Below are positions 24,412 through 33,135 of a stretch of 64,000 nt of DNA, in pieces; the stretch's first letter is position 1; each line of letters begins with the position of its first letter. The DNA is from Hyphomonadaceae bacterium (GTDB taxonomy: Bacteria; Pseudomonadota; Alphaproteobacteria; Caulobacterales; Hyphomonadaceae). The notes below the pieces were generated by a model. That model did not search any database. It was given only the letters and a program-made list of their open reading frames with translations, and had not been told where the DNA came from. The position numbers were made by a program, and so were the translations under genes. The DNA lies in contig JADKDU010000004.1 in NCBI GenBank assembly GCA_016714495.1, forward strand, positions 1 to 64,000. The letters are read 5' to 3'.

Positions 24412-26505
24412 TCAGAAGCTGCCGGAGACGGTGAGCCTGATGGCGCGGCCGCTGTAGCGGAAGCGGTTCTCCTGAAGTTCGAGATTATCAGCGCGCGTGC
24501 CGTTCCAAACGAGGCGGCTGATGTTGTCCTCCTCGTCGAGAAGATTCATCACTCTCAGATTCACATCCAGACCGAAGATGTCCTTGTTCTGGATGAAAGC
24601 ATCGAGGTTGCCGGGGCGGGAGAGGCGGTGGATCCTCTGGTCAAGACGCCAGAGGCCAGTTGTGCGGGAGAGGAAAAAATCCATGCCCCACGCCCATGAA
24701 CTGCCAGGTATGTCCTGGCGGAACTTCACGTCGATCTTTGAGAAGTCGTTCTGGTTGAGCATACGCGTCATGTTGGGGACGACCGGGTCTTCGACCCGCT
24801 GTTCGCTCAGCAGATATAGCCAATCGATTTTTGCGCCGGGAAGAACCGAGGCCAGGGAGTATGTGCCGGACAGCTCGATGCCGTAGTCAACTGCGCTGTC
24901 GAGGTTTCCATCTGATTCAAGGATATCGATCGATCCGTTGGGATTCACGACGCGGGAGACGAGGATCTTGTCGTTCGGATCCTCGATCGCGCGGTAGAAC
25001 AGGCGAAGCTTTACGGGGCCTGACCATGCCATCTTGCTGTTGACGATCAGTTCGGTGTCCCAGCTTTGTTCAGGCACGATGTTGGGATTTCCGATGGTAG
25101 TCTGACTTTGATCGCTGTTGAGCCCGACTGTCGTTATGAAGTAAGCAAAATTGAGCTGACCAACGGAGCGTGCGACACGGAAGGTCGCGTCCCACTGGGC
25201 GCTCGAGTTATAGGACAGGGCGAGAAAACCCTTGGGCCGCACGAACTCGCGCACAAGACCGTTCGCGCCGGTTTGCGAGAGCTCCGAATATTCGGCGCCC
25301 AGTGACGCCTGCATGCTCAAGTGATCGGTCAGCGGGCGGCCGTGAACCAGCGTTGCTTCAGCCCTGCGTTCCTCGACCCGGCTGGTGTTCCCATCCAGCG
25401 GAACGACGACATAATTGCCGTTCGAAATGGTGGAAAGTTCGCCAGCAGAGTCGAGAAAGTTGAAGGCGCCTTCGAGCGAGGCCTGCCAGTCGGTATTGTC
25501 GACCTGCAGTGAGTATTCGCCGCGCAAAATGGACTCGCCGCTTTCCTTGGCCGTGATCACGTGGGACCCCGTCATCGGACGAACGCCGAGGAAATCGGTC
25601 GTTGCGGATTCGTAGAGGCCATTCGTGAGCGACTGGTGCAGCCCGATAAGCTTCAGGCGGCCCGGCCCCAGCCCGAATTCGATGTCGCCGCCGACTTCGA
25701 TCTTGTCGCCATCATCCATCTTCTGGAAGACGCGGAAGCGATCGGGAAGGGTGATGCCGGTTCGATCGGAAAATTCGCGTTGCCTCTTGTCGTCGCTGGA
25801 GGCGAGCACGTGGATGTTGGTGACCCATCCGGCCGGGCTTTCGTTCGACAAGTCGAGCGAGGTCTGGCGGCGTGTGTTCCAGTTTTCATCGTCTTCGACC
25901 CTTACGTCGAAGAGGTCGGCGTTTTCATCGAGTGCGTATTCGGTGCCGGCGTAGAAGTCGCCATACTGATCGCTCGACAACGATGCGGTATAGTTCCAGC
26001 CCAGCAAATCGCCGGAAACGAATAGCTTGCCGCGCTCCAGTCTCGGTTTGCGACCTTCGCGGAATTCCGGCGCCCATTCCCAGCGGCCGGTCATCGCGCC
26101 GCCCCGTGTAATGACGTTGACGACATAGCCGGACAGGCCCGGAATATTGAGGCGCGCGCCATCGACGATCTCGATGCGGACGACGCGGTCGGCGGAAATG
26201 CGGCCGAGCGCGTCCTCGGCGTTGGTTGCCTTCGAGGAGATGCGCTGTGAGTTGATCAGGACGTTTGCGCCGCCCTGGCCAAGGCCGCGCTTTTCCGCGT
26301 CGCCTTCGGTGATTGTGAAACCAGGCGTCTGCTGGACCATGTCCAGCGCGGAGCGGGGCGAATAGCGCGCGTAATAGCCCGGTTCGTAGATCGTCTCTGA
26401 GACGTGGACGCCCGCGCCAGCGACATCGCTGGCGGGTGTCTGTGCATAGGCGGAGGCGGCGGTGGCCATGAGGCCGAAACCGACACCGGCGAACACCGAT
26501 TTCAT
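24412..26505 (-). CDS. TonB-dependent outer-membrane receptor
   Basis: This is a 22-strand outer-membrane barrel of the TonB-dependent class. I prefer the ATG at 26505 (MKSVFAGVGFGLMATAASAY), which gives a proper signal peptide, over one 19 codons upstream. The plug domain (about residues 40-140) contains RSALDMVQQTPGFTI and GGANVLINSQRIS; the barrel ends in VSGSF with a terminal Phe, as outer-membrane proteins do. No ligand can be inferred: there is no Fur site, exbBD or transport gene beside it. Length is 697 residues. Confidence 0.88.
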   Translation of the reverse strand: MKSVFAGVGFGLMATAASAYAQTPASDVAGAGVHVSETIYEPGYYARYSPRSALDMVQQTPGFTITEGDAEKRGLGQGGANVLINSQRISSKATNAEDALGRISADRVVRIEIVDGARLNIPGLSGYVVNVITRGGAMTGRWEWAPEFREGRKPRLERGKLFVSGDLLGWNYTASLSSDQYGDFYAGTEYALDENADLFDVRVEDDENWNTRRQTSLDLSNESPAGWVTNIHVLASSDDKRQREFSDRTGITLPDRFRVFQKMDDGDKIEVGGDIEFGLGPGRLKLIGLHQSLTNGLYESATTDFLGVRPMTGSHVITAKESGESILRGEYSLQVDNTDWQASLEGAFNFLDSAGELSTISNGNYVVVPLDGNTSRVEERRAEATLVHGRPLTDHLSMQASLGAEYSELSQTGANGLVREFVRPKGFLALSYNSSAQWDATFRVARSVGQLNFAYFITTVGLNSDQSQTTIGNPNIVPEQSWDTELIVNSKMAWSGPVKLRLFYRAIEDPNDKILVSRVVNPNGSIDILESDGNLDSAVDYGIELSGTYSLASVLPGAKIDWLYLLSEQRVEDPVVPNMTRMLNQNDFSKIDVKFRQDIPGSSWAWGMDFFLSRTTGLWRLDQRIHRLSRPGNLDAFIQNKDIFGLDVNLRVMNLLDEEDNISRLVWNGTRADNLELQENRFRYSGRAIRLTVSGSF

Positions 26506-26874
26506 GCTTATCACGGGGCCCGCCTGAACGGTCGGCGCAGCTCTAAATTTTGTTCCAGTCAATTCCGTACCCCGGCAAACAGTCGCCGACCCTAGGGCAG
26601 TTTGGCGCCGCGGGCCAAGTCAGCTTGCTGTATGGGGCCGTGAAACTCCGGCGAAAAGCATGAAGTGTCGCGCCGATGTTTCGCTGGCGCGTGGAAATGC
26701 AGCCAATTGATCATGTTTGTTTGCCTGAAGGTGGATAAATTTCCCTCGACATCATGACGCGCGCGCCAAGTGATGCGCTAACTTGTCGCGATGCAGACCC
26801 GGTCGGTATCGCGCGGTACGCGCCGCAAAGTGTTGCGGCCCCTGACGTGCGCGAAGGGTGGGTTATAGTCGGTC
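26506..26874. other. Divergent intergenic region between the receptor gene and xseA
   Basis: This stretch of 369 bases contains no credible gene. It must hold the promoter of the TonB-dependent receptor on the minus strand, which I cannot place, and the xseA promoter at its right edge, listed separately. I see no repeat or operator. Confidence 0.5.
26842..26869 (+). promoter_or_regulatory. Putative xseA promoter giving a leaderless transcript
   Basis: CTGACG (26842-26847) and TATAGT (26864-26869) are 16 bases apart. The ATG begins at 26875, about where transcription would start, and no Shine-Dalgarno sequence lies in the few bases between. The mRNA would then be leaderless or nearly so. Confidence 0.4.
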
Positions 26875-28344
26875 ATGGATGAATTTCTCGAATCGCCGAC
26901 CCCTCCGCCGCATGGCGACAACATGCCGGAAATGTCGGTCTCCGAGCTGGCCAATGCGCTGAAGCGGACGGTGGAGGAGAGCTATGCCTTCGTGCGCGTG
27001 CGCGGAGAGCTGGGGCGCGTGGTGCTGGCGAAATCCGGGCACCTGTATTTCGACATCAAGGACGAGGGCGCGACGCTCAACACCATCATGTGGAAAGGCA
27101 ATGCGGGGCGCTTGCCGTTCAAACCCGAAGAGGGGCTGGAGGTCGTCGCCGAAGGGCGACTGTCGACCTATCCGGGACGGTCCAACTACCAGATGATTGC
27201 CGACAAGATGCGGCCAGCGGGCGTTGGCGCGCTGATGCAGCTGCTGGAAGAGCGCAAGAAGAAGCTGGCGGCCGAGGGCCTGTTTGCACCGGAACGGAAG
27301 AAAGCCATTCCGTTCCTGCCGGCGGTGATTGGCGTGGTGACGTCGCCGACCGGAGCGGTGATCCGCGATATTCTGCATCGCGTGCGGGATCGATTTCCAG
27401 TGCATGTGCTGATCTGGCCGGCGCTGGTGCAGGGCGAGAAGGCGGCGGCGGAAGTCGAGGCGGGGATACGCGGGTTCAATGCGCTGAAGGCTGGCGGCGT
27501 TATACCGCGGCCGGATGTGATCATCGTGGCGCGGGGCGGCGGGTCGATCGAGGATCTGTGGCCGTTCAACGAGGAGCGTCTGGTGCGCGCTGTGGCGGAC
27601 AGCGAGATTCCGCTGATTTCTGCGGTGGGGCACGAGACGGATACGACGCTGATCGATTTTGTATCGGATCGCCGGGCGCCGACACCGACAGGGGCTGCGG
27701 AGATGGCGCTACCGGTGCGGAGCGAGCTGATCCATCAAGTGCAGACGCTGGGCGGACGACTGACACGGCGGCTGACGGGCACGGTCGAGAAGCGGAAGCT
27801 GGAGCTGCGCTCAGCGGGTGCGCGGTTGCCGAAGCTGGATGCGTTGCTCCAGGCGCCGCGGCAGAGGCTGGACCTGGCTTCGCAGCGGTTTGGCGGATCG
27901 CTGTCGCGTATGGTGGCGCGCAAGCGGGCGAAGTTCGATTCTGCGGGCGGCGGGTTGCGGCCGGCGGCGCTGCGGCGGGAGATCGTGGGCAAGCGGACGG
28001 AGGTGGAGCGTCTGGCGGCGCGTTTGCAGCCTGCGTTGGGGCGGCGGATGAAGCGGCTCCGCGATGCGTTGCGCGAGCAGACGCGGGTGCTCGACTCGGT
28101 TTCGTACGAGCGCGTGCTGGCGCGCGGGTTTGCGCTGGTGACGAATGGCGAGGGTGGACTGGTCCGGTCGGCGGCGGCGATAACGGAGGGGGATGCGCTG
28201 AAGCTACGCTTCGCGGATGGCGAGGTAGGCGTGACCGCGGACGGCGGATCGGGCGAGCCGAAGCCGCCGGCTGCGACGCCCGAGGCGCCGCGGCCGCGCA
28301 TCCGGCGGCGGACGACGGGCGGGGATCAGGGTAGTTTGTTTTAA
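26875..28344 (+). CDS. xseA: Exodeoxyribonuclease VII large subunit
   Basis: XseA with XseB degrades single-stranded DNA to oligonucleotides. The 489-residue product has an N-terminal OB fold (about 20-125: MSVSELANALKRTVEES, RVRGELGR), the catalytic domain (VVTSPTGAVIRDI, VIIVARGGGSIEDLWPFN, SAVGHETDTTLIDFVSD) and a coiled-coil C-terminal region. The last 50 residues are Pro/Arg-rich. xseB is not in the window. The ATG at 26875 seems leaderless. Confidence 0.97.
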   Translation: MDEFLESPTPPPHGDNMPEMSVSELANALKRTVEESYAFVRVRGELGRVVLAKSGHLYFDIKDEGATLNTIMWKGNAGRLPFKPEEGLEVVAEGRLSTYPGRSNYQMIADKMRPAGVGALMQLLEERKKKLAAEGLFAPERKKAIPFLPAVIGVVTSPTGAVIRDILHRVRDRFPVHVLIWPALVQGEKAAAEVEAGIRGFNALKAGGVIPRPDVIIVARGGGSIEDLWPFNEERLVRAVADSEIPLISAVGHETDTTLIDFVSDRRAPTPTGAAEMALPVRSELIHQVQTLGGRLTRRLTGTVEKRKLELRSAGARLPKLDALLQAPRQRLDLASQRFGGSLSRMVARKRAKFDSAGGGLRPAALRREIVGKRTEVERLAARLQPALGRRMKRLRDALREQTRVLDSVSYERVLARGFALVTNGEGGLVRSAAAITEGDALKLRFADGEVGVTADGGSGEPKPPAATPEAPRPRIRRRTTGGDQGSLF

Positions 28345-28519
28345 GGGAGTCAATCCGGGTAAAACCCCAGGCCTTTGCCTCCCCTGAGCGGGAAATGGGC
28401 AGCGCTCATTGAGGGTTTATCGGTCGCGGTTGGTGCGATCCCGCTATGAACCGAGCGCCTGATTGGTCTTGTTAAGGCAGACGCGCGCACGGCTCCTCCC
28501 GCTCGCAGGAGGAAAAATC

Positions 28520-29086
28520 TCAGTTCGACGCGAGTGTGGGGCCGAGCAGATCTTCCACGGGGGTGGAGGTGGCGTTAGGCGGCTTATAGCCGTTGATGTT
28601 CATGGCTTCGCCCGCTTTCACCGCGTCCTCGTAAGACACACCTTTTTCCCTCACGAGGTAGGCGGCCCACATATGGCTGGCGCGCCAGGCGACGGTGCAG
28701 TGGAGCAGCACCTTCCCGTCGGCAGCTTTAATCGCGGCTGCGACTTTCTCGACGGCTGCGGGCGTGTAGGGCGTGTCGGGGCCGCCCAGTGGGACGTGCA
28801 CGTAGGTGATGCCGAGTTCCTTCGCGACAGCGGCTTCGTCGAAGGGGACTTGCTTGCGATTGTCCATCTCGGCTTGCGTGCGGAGATTGATGACGGTCTT
28901 CACGCCTTGCGCGGCGAGTTGGCGGAGGGCGGCTTCGGTGGGCTGGCCGGAGACGTACGCGGGTCCGGTGTCAGCGATCATCCCCTGGAAGCCGGGCGTG
29001 TCGAGCTTCTGCGGGAAGTGGACTGGCGTCTGCGCAATGGCGGGGGCGCTGAACAGCAGGGCGGCGGCGATAAGGGCGAAACGCAT
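28520..29086 (-). CDS. Exported tyrosine-phosphatase-like protein (DUF442-type fold)
   Basis: The ATG at 29086 starts a signal peptide (MRFALIAAALLFSAPAIAQ); the mature protein is about 170 residues. It has the phosphatase-like segment YVSGQPTEAALRQLAAQGVK, TVINLRTQAEMD and an active-site-like loop HCTVAWRAS, where Cys and Arg are kept but the usual Gly is Ala. It probably acts in the periplasm; the substrate is unknown. It is an isolated minus-strand gene between xseA and yqgE. Confidence 0.75.
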   Translation of the reverse strand: MRFALIAAALLFSAPAIAQTPVHFPQKLDTPGFQGMIADTGPAYVSGQPTEAALRQLAAQGVKTVINLRTQAEMDNRKQVPFDEAAVAKELGITYVHVPLGGPDTPYTPAAVEKVAAAIKAADGKVLLHCTVAWRASHMWAAYLVREKGVSYEDAVKAGEAMNINGYKPPNATSTPVEDLLGPTLASN

Positions 29087-29177
29087 GGGTGTCCTCCGGT
29101 ATGCGCGGAGTAGGTCTTGCCGCGCCGGGCTTGGCAAGAGGGCTGAAGCGGTTTTGAGCTTACCTAGCGTCGATGTG

Positions 29178-29771
29178 CTAGGCCCGGCCGCCCGTGACCT
29201 GCAGCTTGTCGGGCGACACGCCGATCCTTGCGAGGGCGCGGCTCCATTTGGTGTCGAGGGAGGGGTCGTAGACGAGGGCGGGATCGGGGATGCCGACGAG
29301 CCAGACGTTTGCGGCGAGTTCGCTTTCGAGCTGACCGGCGCCCCAGCCGGAATAGCCGAGGGCGAGGACGAAACGTTCGGGCGGGCTGTCGGATGTCATG
29401 GCGTGCAGGATATCGCGCGTGGCGGTGAGGCAGACGCCTTCGCAGACGTTCAGCGTCGCGCCGTCACTGTCGTAATCTTCCGAATGCAGAACGAAGCCGC
29501 GTTCGCGACCGACGGGGCCGCCGAAGAGGATATGCGCATCGTCCGGCGCGCCATCGCCGTCGACGCCAAGCTGGTCGAGCAATTCGGAAAGGTTGTCTTC
29601 GTCGCTGGCCTGGTTGAGCACGATGCCCATCGCGTGCTCTTCGTTATGTGTGCAGACAAGGATGACCGCCCGACTGAAGCGGGGGTCTTCGATCGCGGGG
29701 GATGCGATCAGGAGTTTGCCGGCAAGCGAGCCTTCCAAACGGGATGTCTCCGGGGCAGTCACGTCAGGCAT
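29178..29771 (-). CDS. yqgE: YqgE/AlgH family protein (UPF0301)
   Basis: The 197-residue product contains LAGKLLIASPAIEDPRFSRA, VLNQ and the GYSGWGAGQLESELA motif that define this conserved family. Its biochemical role is not established; in other bacteria it sits beside the Holliday-junction resolvase yqgF, which is not here. It is a cytoplasmic protein without a signal peptide. It is divergent from the peroxiredoxin gene 138 bases away. Confidence 0.93.
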   Translation of the reverse strand: MPDVTAPETSRLEGSLAGKLLIASPAIEDPRFSRAVILVCTHNEEHAMGIVLNQASDEDNLSELLDQLGVDGDGAPDDAHILFGGPVGRERGFVLHSEDYDSDGATLNVCEGVCLTATRDILHAMTSDSPPERFVLALGYSGWGAGQLESELAANVWLVGIPDPALVYDPSLDTKWSRALARIGVSPDKLQVTGGRA

Positions 29772-29909
29772 GCTGGGCTTTCATGACGGGCAAGGCAAGC
29801 CCGGCGTGAGGCCTGCAAAAATGGCGCAAAGCGGAATGGGATTCGCCTTTGGCGCGGATCGAGACTAAATCCTTGCCGGTTCATTTCATGTTGTTTGGAG
29901 AAAACACCC

Positions 29910-30392
29910 ATGACCATCAAGGTAGGCGACAAGTTGCCGGACGCGGCCTTCAAGGTGATGAAGGACGGCAAGCCGACGGACATGACGGTCTCTGAGCTGA
30001 CCAAGGGCAAGAAGGTGGCGCTGTTCGCTGTGCCGGGCGCGTTTACGCCGACCTGCTCGGCGCGGCACCTGCCGGGCTACAAGGAAAAGGCGGACGAGTT
30101 TCGCGCCAAGGGCGTAGACACCATCGCCTGCGTGGCGGTGAACGATGTCTTCGTCATGAACGCCTGGGGCAAGGATCAGCGCGTGGGTGAGGATGTCGTG
30201 ATGCTGGCGGACGGCAATGGCGATTTCGCGAGAGCAGTCGGGCTCGAGATGGATGGCAAGGGCTTTGGCATGGGCGGGCGTTCGCAGCGCTATTCGATGA
30301 TGGTCGATGATGGCGTGGTGAAGTCGCTGAACATCGAGGCGCCGGGCAAGTTCGAGGTCAGCGCCGCGGAGTATATGCTCGGCCAGCTCTAG
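29910..30392 (+). CDS. Peroxiredoxin, Prx5/AhpE-like (redoxin family)
   Basis: This thiol peroxidase reduces hydrogen peroxide and alkyl hydroperoxides. I chose the ATG at 29910 (MTIKVGDKLPDAAFKVM), preceded by GGAG, giving 160 residues. The peroxidatic Cys49 lies in AVPGAFTPTCSARHLPGY, and a second cysteine near residue 74 (TIACVAVND) could resolve it. The later RSQRYSMMVDDGVVK is typical of the Prx5 group. It is most likely cytoplasmic. Confidence 0.95.
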   Translation: MTIKVGDKLPDAAFKVMKDGKPTDMTVSELTKGKKVALFAVPGAFTPTCSARHLPGYKEKADEFRAKGVDTIACVAVNDVFVMNAWGKDQRVGEDVVMLADGNGDFARAVGLEMDGKGFGMGGRSQRYSMMVDDGVVKSLNIEAPGKFEVSAAEYMLGQL

Positions 30393-30414
30393 CGAGTTTC
30401 TCAAGGGGGAGGCG

Positions 30415-31020
30415 GTGGTGAGGAAATGGGTTGCTGCTGCGCTTGCCATTGCGCCGGCGCCGATGGCGCTGGCGCAGGAAACTTCGCCTGCGGATCCGCT
30501 GTGCGGCGGGCTTGATCTGGCGATCGCCGCGGCTTGGGAAGCCCGGCCATTCATGTCGCTGCTTCCGGCGGGGCAGACGCCGGGGTCCCTTCCCGCGCTG
30601 AAGCAGAAGCCGCTGGGCTTTGAAGCGCTGAAGGCGTGCGAGATCTATCGCGCCGGCAATGCCGTTGAAGGCGTAAATGGCGGAGGACCTTACAACTACT
30701 TCCGCTGTTCGCAGTTCCAGATGTTTTCTTTCCAGGACGCAGGCGGCGAGGCCAAGGCCGTCGATGCTCACACGAAGCTGGCCGCGCAAACCGTCGCATG
30801 CTTGACGCCAAAGGGCTGGACAGCAAGTGAGGCGGTGCGGACGAAGCAGTTCGAGGACTTCGAGACCGTGGTCACGCTGACCCGCCCGGGACTGCAGAAC
30901 GATGTGCTTGTCGAGTTCATCACCGACAACTCCTCGCCGTCAGCGCGTTCACCATCAACGACGTGGTCGGTTTTCCTGAAGGTGCGCAGCCCCAATCCCG
31001 GCTACCGCAAGGCACAGTAG
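30415..31020 (+). CDS. Exported protein of unknown function
   Basis: The frame begins with GTG at 30415 (a second GTG follows at once), 22 bases after the peroxiredoxin gene, so the two may share a transcript. A signal peptide of about 20 residues ends MALAQ. The mature part has several cysteines (PLCGGLDL, LKACEIY, YFRCSQF, TVACLTP), possibly two disulfides. I do not recognise the family. Confidence 0.7.
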   Translation: MVRKWVAAALAIAPAPMALAQETSPADPLCGGLDLAIAAAWEARPFMSLLPAGQTPGSLPALKQKPLGFEALKACEIYRAGNAVEGVNGGGPYNYFRCSQFQMFSFQDAGGEAKAVDAHTKLAAQTVACLTPKGWTASEAVRTKQFEDFETVVTLTRPGLQNDVLVEFITDNSSPSARSPSTTWSVFLKVRSPNPGYRKAQ

Positions 31021-31027
31021 ACGCCCG

Positions 31028-31522
31028 TCAGCTTTGCTGCGGCGGCGGGGGATCGGGGACTCGCGTGGAGTGGAAGAAGCTGATGCGCCAGCGTTGACCA
31101 TCGTGTCTCAGCGTTGCGGATTCCAGCCATGACACGCTTCGCATTGCAGCCGAGGAGGATGTCACCGAGCCCGTGTTGACGTAAGTCACCAGCGCCATGT
31201 CGCACGCCAGGTCTACCTTCGGGATGTTGACGGTCCATACGTAGACTGTGCCCTTGGCGTGATTGGTCTTGATCAGGTCGAACAGGGCGTCGCCGTCGAA
31301 GCGCCTGCCCCCGTCAAATGAGAAGAAGTCCTTTGTGATGACGGCTCGCCACGCGCCGAGATCGTCTTTCGTCAGCGCCGCATACATGTCTCGCATTGTC
31401 TGTCCGACTTCGATGATCGCCTTGTCGGGTGCGGGGCAGGCGGCGGGCGCGGGGGGCACGTGAGCGCATGCCGACACTATCGCCGCAGCGAAAGCCGCAA
31501 GAGCCATCATCATGCGCTTCAT
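31028..31522 (-). CDS. Lipoprotein with a SnoaL/NTF2-like domain
   Basis: The ATG at 31522 starts MKRMMMALAAFAAAIVSAC, a lipoprotein signal; longer frames upstream lack one. The mature part resembles the DUF4440/SnoaL type of the NTF2-like fold (DMYAALTKDDLGAWRAVIT, DGDALFDLIKTNHAKG, later LRHDGQRWRISFFHSTRV). Such domains serve as small ligand-binding or enzyme modules; no function can be assigned. Its stop is 8 bases from that of the convergent upstream gene. Confidence 0.75.
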   Translation of the reverse strand: MKRMMMALAAFAAAIVSACAHVPPAPAACPAPDKAIIEVGQTMRDMYAALTKDDLGAWRAVITKDFFSFDGGRRFDGDALFDLIKTNHAKGTVYVWTVNIPKVDLACDMALVTYVNTGSVTSSSAAMRSVSWLESATLRHDGQRWRISFFHSTRVPDPPPPQQS

Positions 31523-31674
31523 TTTGCGTCCCCGTCCGCTTGAGCCCGTCTGTTGTGCGCTGGAACAAGGCCCCGGTCCATGCGCGCCTGCGCGGCGGGG
31601 TGTTGCGAATCCTGTCTTGACCCCTATATCCGCGCGTGACAAGGTTCCTTGTCATGGTTGAGGAGGAGAATGGG

Positions 31675-33135
31675 ATGGATCTGGATTTCGCGAATAATGC
31701 GGGACTGCTGATCCCGATCCTGCTGGTGGTGGCCGGCGTTGTCCTGATCTTCAGCGCCGTGAAGGTCGTACCGCAGGGCTATATGTACACGGTCGAGCAG
31801 TTCGGCCGGTATACGCGCACGCTCTCGCCCGGTCTCGCCTTCATCATGCCGTTCGTGGACCGTATCGGCCACAAGCTGAACATGATGGAGACAGTGCTCG
31901 ATATTCCTCAGCAGGAAGTCATCACCAAGGACAACGCGCAGGTGTCTTGCGACGCGGTGGTGTTTACGCAGATCGTTGATCCGGTGCCGGCGGCGTATGA
32001 AGTGAACGATCTGATTCGCGCGATAACAAACCTGTCTATGACGAACATACGCACCGTCGTTGGCTCGATGGACCTCGACCAGGTGTTGTCGAACCGGGAC
32101 GACATCAACGCGCGGTTGCTGAAGGTGATCGATGCGGCGACGCATCCGTGGGGCGTGAAGGTCACGCGCATTGAGATCAAGGATCTGACCCCGCCGGGCG
32201 ATATCACCGAAGCAATGGCGCGGCAGATGAAGGCTGAGCGTTTGAAGCGCGCGCAGATTCTGGAGGCCGAGGGCGATCGGGCTTCGGCCATTCTCAAGGC
32301 CGAGGGCCTGAAGCAGTCGCAGATTCTGGAAGCTGAGGGCCGCCGCGAAGCTGCGTTCCGCGACGCCGAGGCGCGCGAGCGGGCAGCGGAAGCCGAAGCG
32401 AAGGCGACCGAGGTTGTGTCGCAGGCGATTGCGGCAGGCGACGTGAATGCGATCAACTACTTCCTTGGCCTGAAATACGTCGAGGCGTTCGCCAAGCTGG
32501 CGTCTTCGCCGCAACAGCGCACGGTAATCGTGCCGGCGGACTTCGCCGGACTGGTTGGCGCGATCGAGGGCGTGAAGGCGCTGACGGATAATGTGAAGCG
32601 GCCGCCGGATGCGCCGCGTCCGCCCAGCGGCGGCGGCAACCCAAGCCCGTTTGCAACGCGAGGCCAGGCCATGGAAGGCTTTCTCGAGGGACTGACGGTC
32701 TGGCACTGGGTCGGCCTCGGCATCGTGCTGATGACGATCGAGGTTGCGGTTGGCACGTTCGACCTGCTGTGGGTGGCGATTGGGGCCTTCCTGACGGCGC
32801 TGTTCGCCCTGGTCGTGCCGGCGCCTGCGGGCGGGTGGCAAGGGCAGATGGTGTTCTTCGGCGTGGTCGCGATTGCGTTCGTGATTTCGGGGCGGACGCT
32901 GTTCAAAGGGCTGCGCACGCGCGTAACGACGCATCCCCATCTCAACGACCGGCTTGCCGGGATGGAGGGGCAGCGCGGCGAGGCAGCGACAAATTTCGAT
33001 CAGGGGGAAGGTAAGGTGAAGGTCGGCGATACGGTCTGGCTGGCAAAGCAGTCGGATTCGACCGTGATCGTCGAGGGCGACCAGATCGTGGTGACGGGGT
33101 CGGAGAACGGGTTGCTGAAAGTGCGGCTCGCCTAG
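31675..33135 (+). CDS. SPFH/stomatin (QmcA-like) protein fused in frame to NfeD
   Basis: One 486-residue frame begins at the ATG at 31675, 8 bases after AGGAGG. Residues 1-330 are an SPFH protein: an N-terminal membrane segment, VPQGYMYTVEQFGRYTRTL and a repeated Glu/Ala coiled coil. After a Pro/Gly linker (PPDAPRPPSGGG), residues from about 333 match NfeD: four membrane segments (VWHWVGLGIVLMTIEVAVG) and an OB domain (KVKVGDTVWLA). The partners are normally separate neighbouring genes. At 32659 a CGA stands where TGA would end the first, and GAGG precedes an ATG at 32671 that would start the second (154 residues). The pair is thought to organise membrane microdomains or proteolysis. Confidence 0.85.
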   Translation: MDLDFANNAGLLIPILLVVAGVVLIFSAVKVVPQGYMYTVEQFGRYTRTLSPGLAFIMPFVDRIGHKLNMMETVLDIPQQEVITKDNAQVSCDAVVFTQIVDPVPAAYEVNDLIRAITNLSMTNIRTVVGSMDLDQVLSNRDDINARLLKVIDAATHPWGVKVTRIEIKDLTPPGDITEAMARQMKAERLKRAQILEAEGDRASAILKAEGLKQSQILEAEGRREAAFRDAEARERAAEAEAKATEVVSQAIAAGDVNAINYFLGLKYVEAFAKLASSPQQRTVIVPADFAGLVGAIEGVKALTDNVKRPPDAPRPPSGGGNPSPFATRGQAMEGFLEGLTVWHWVGLGIVLMTIEVAVGTFDLLWVAIGAFLTALFALVVPAPAGGWQGQMVFFGVVAIAFVISGRTLFKGLRTRVTTHPHLNDRLAGMEGQRGEAATNFDQGEGKVKVGDTVWLAKQSDSTVIVEGDQIVVTGSENGLLKVRLA

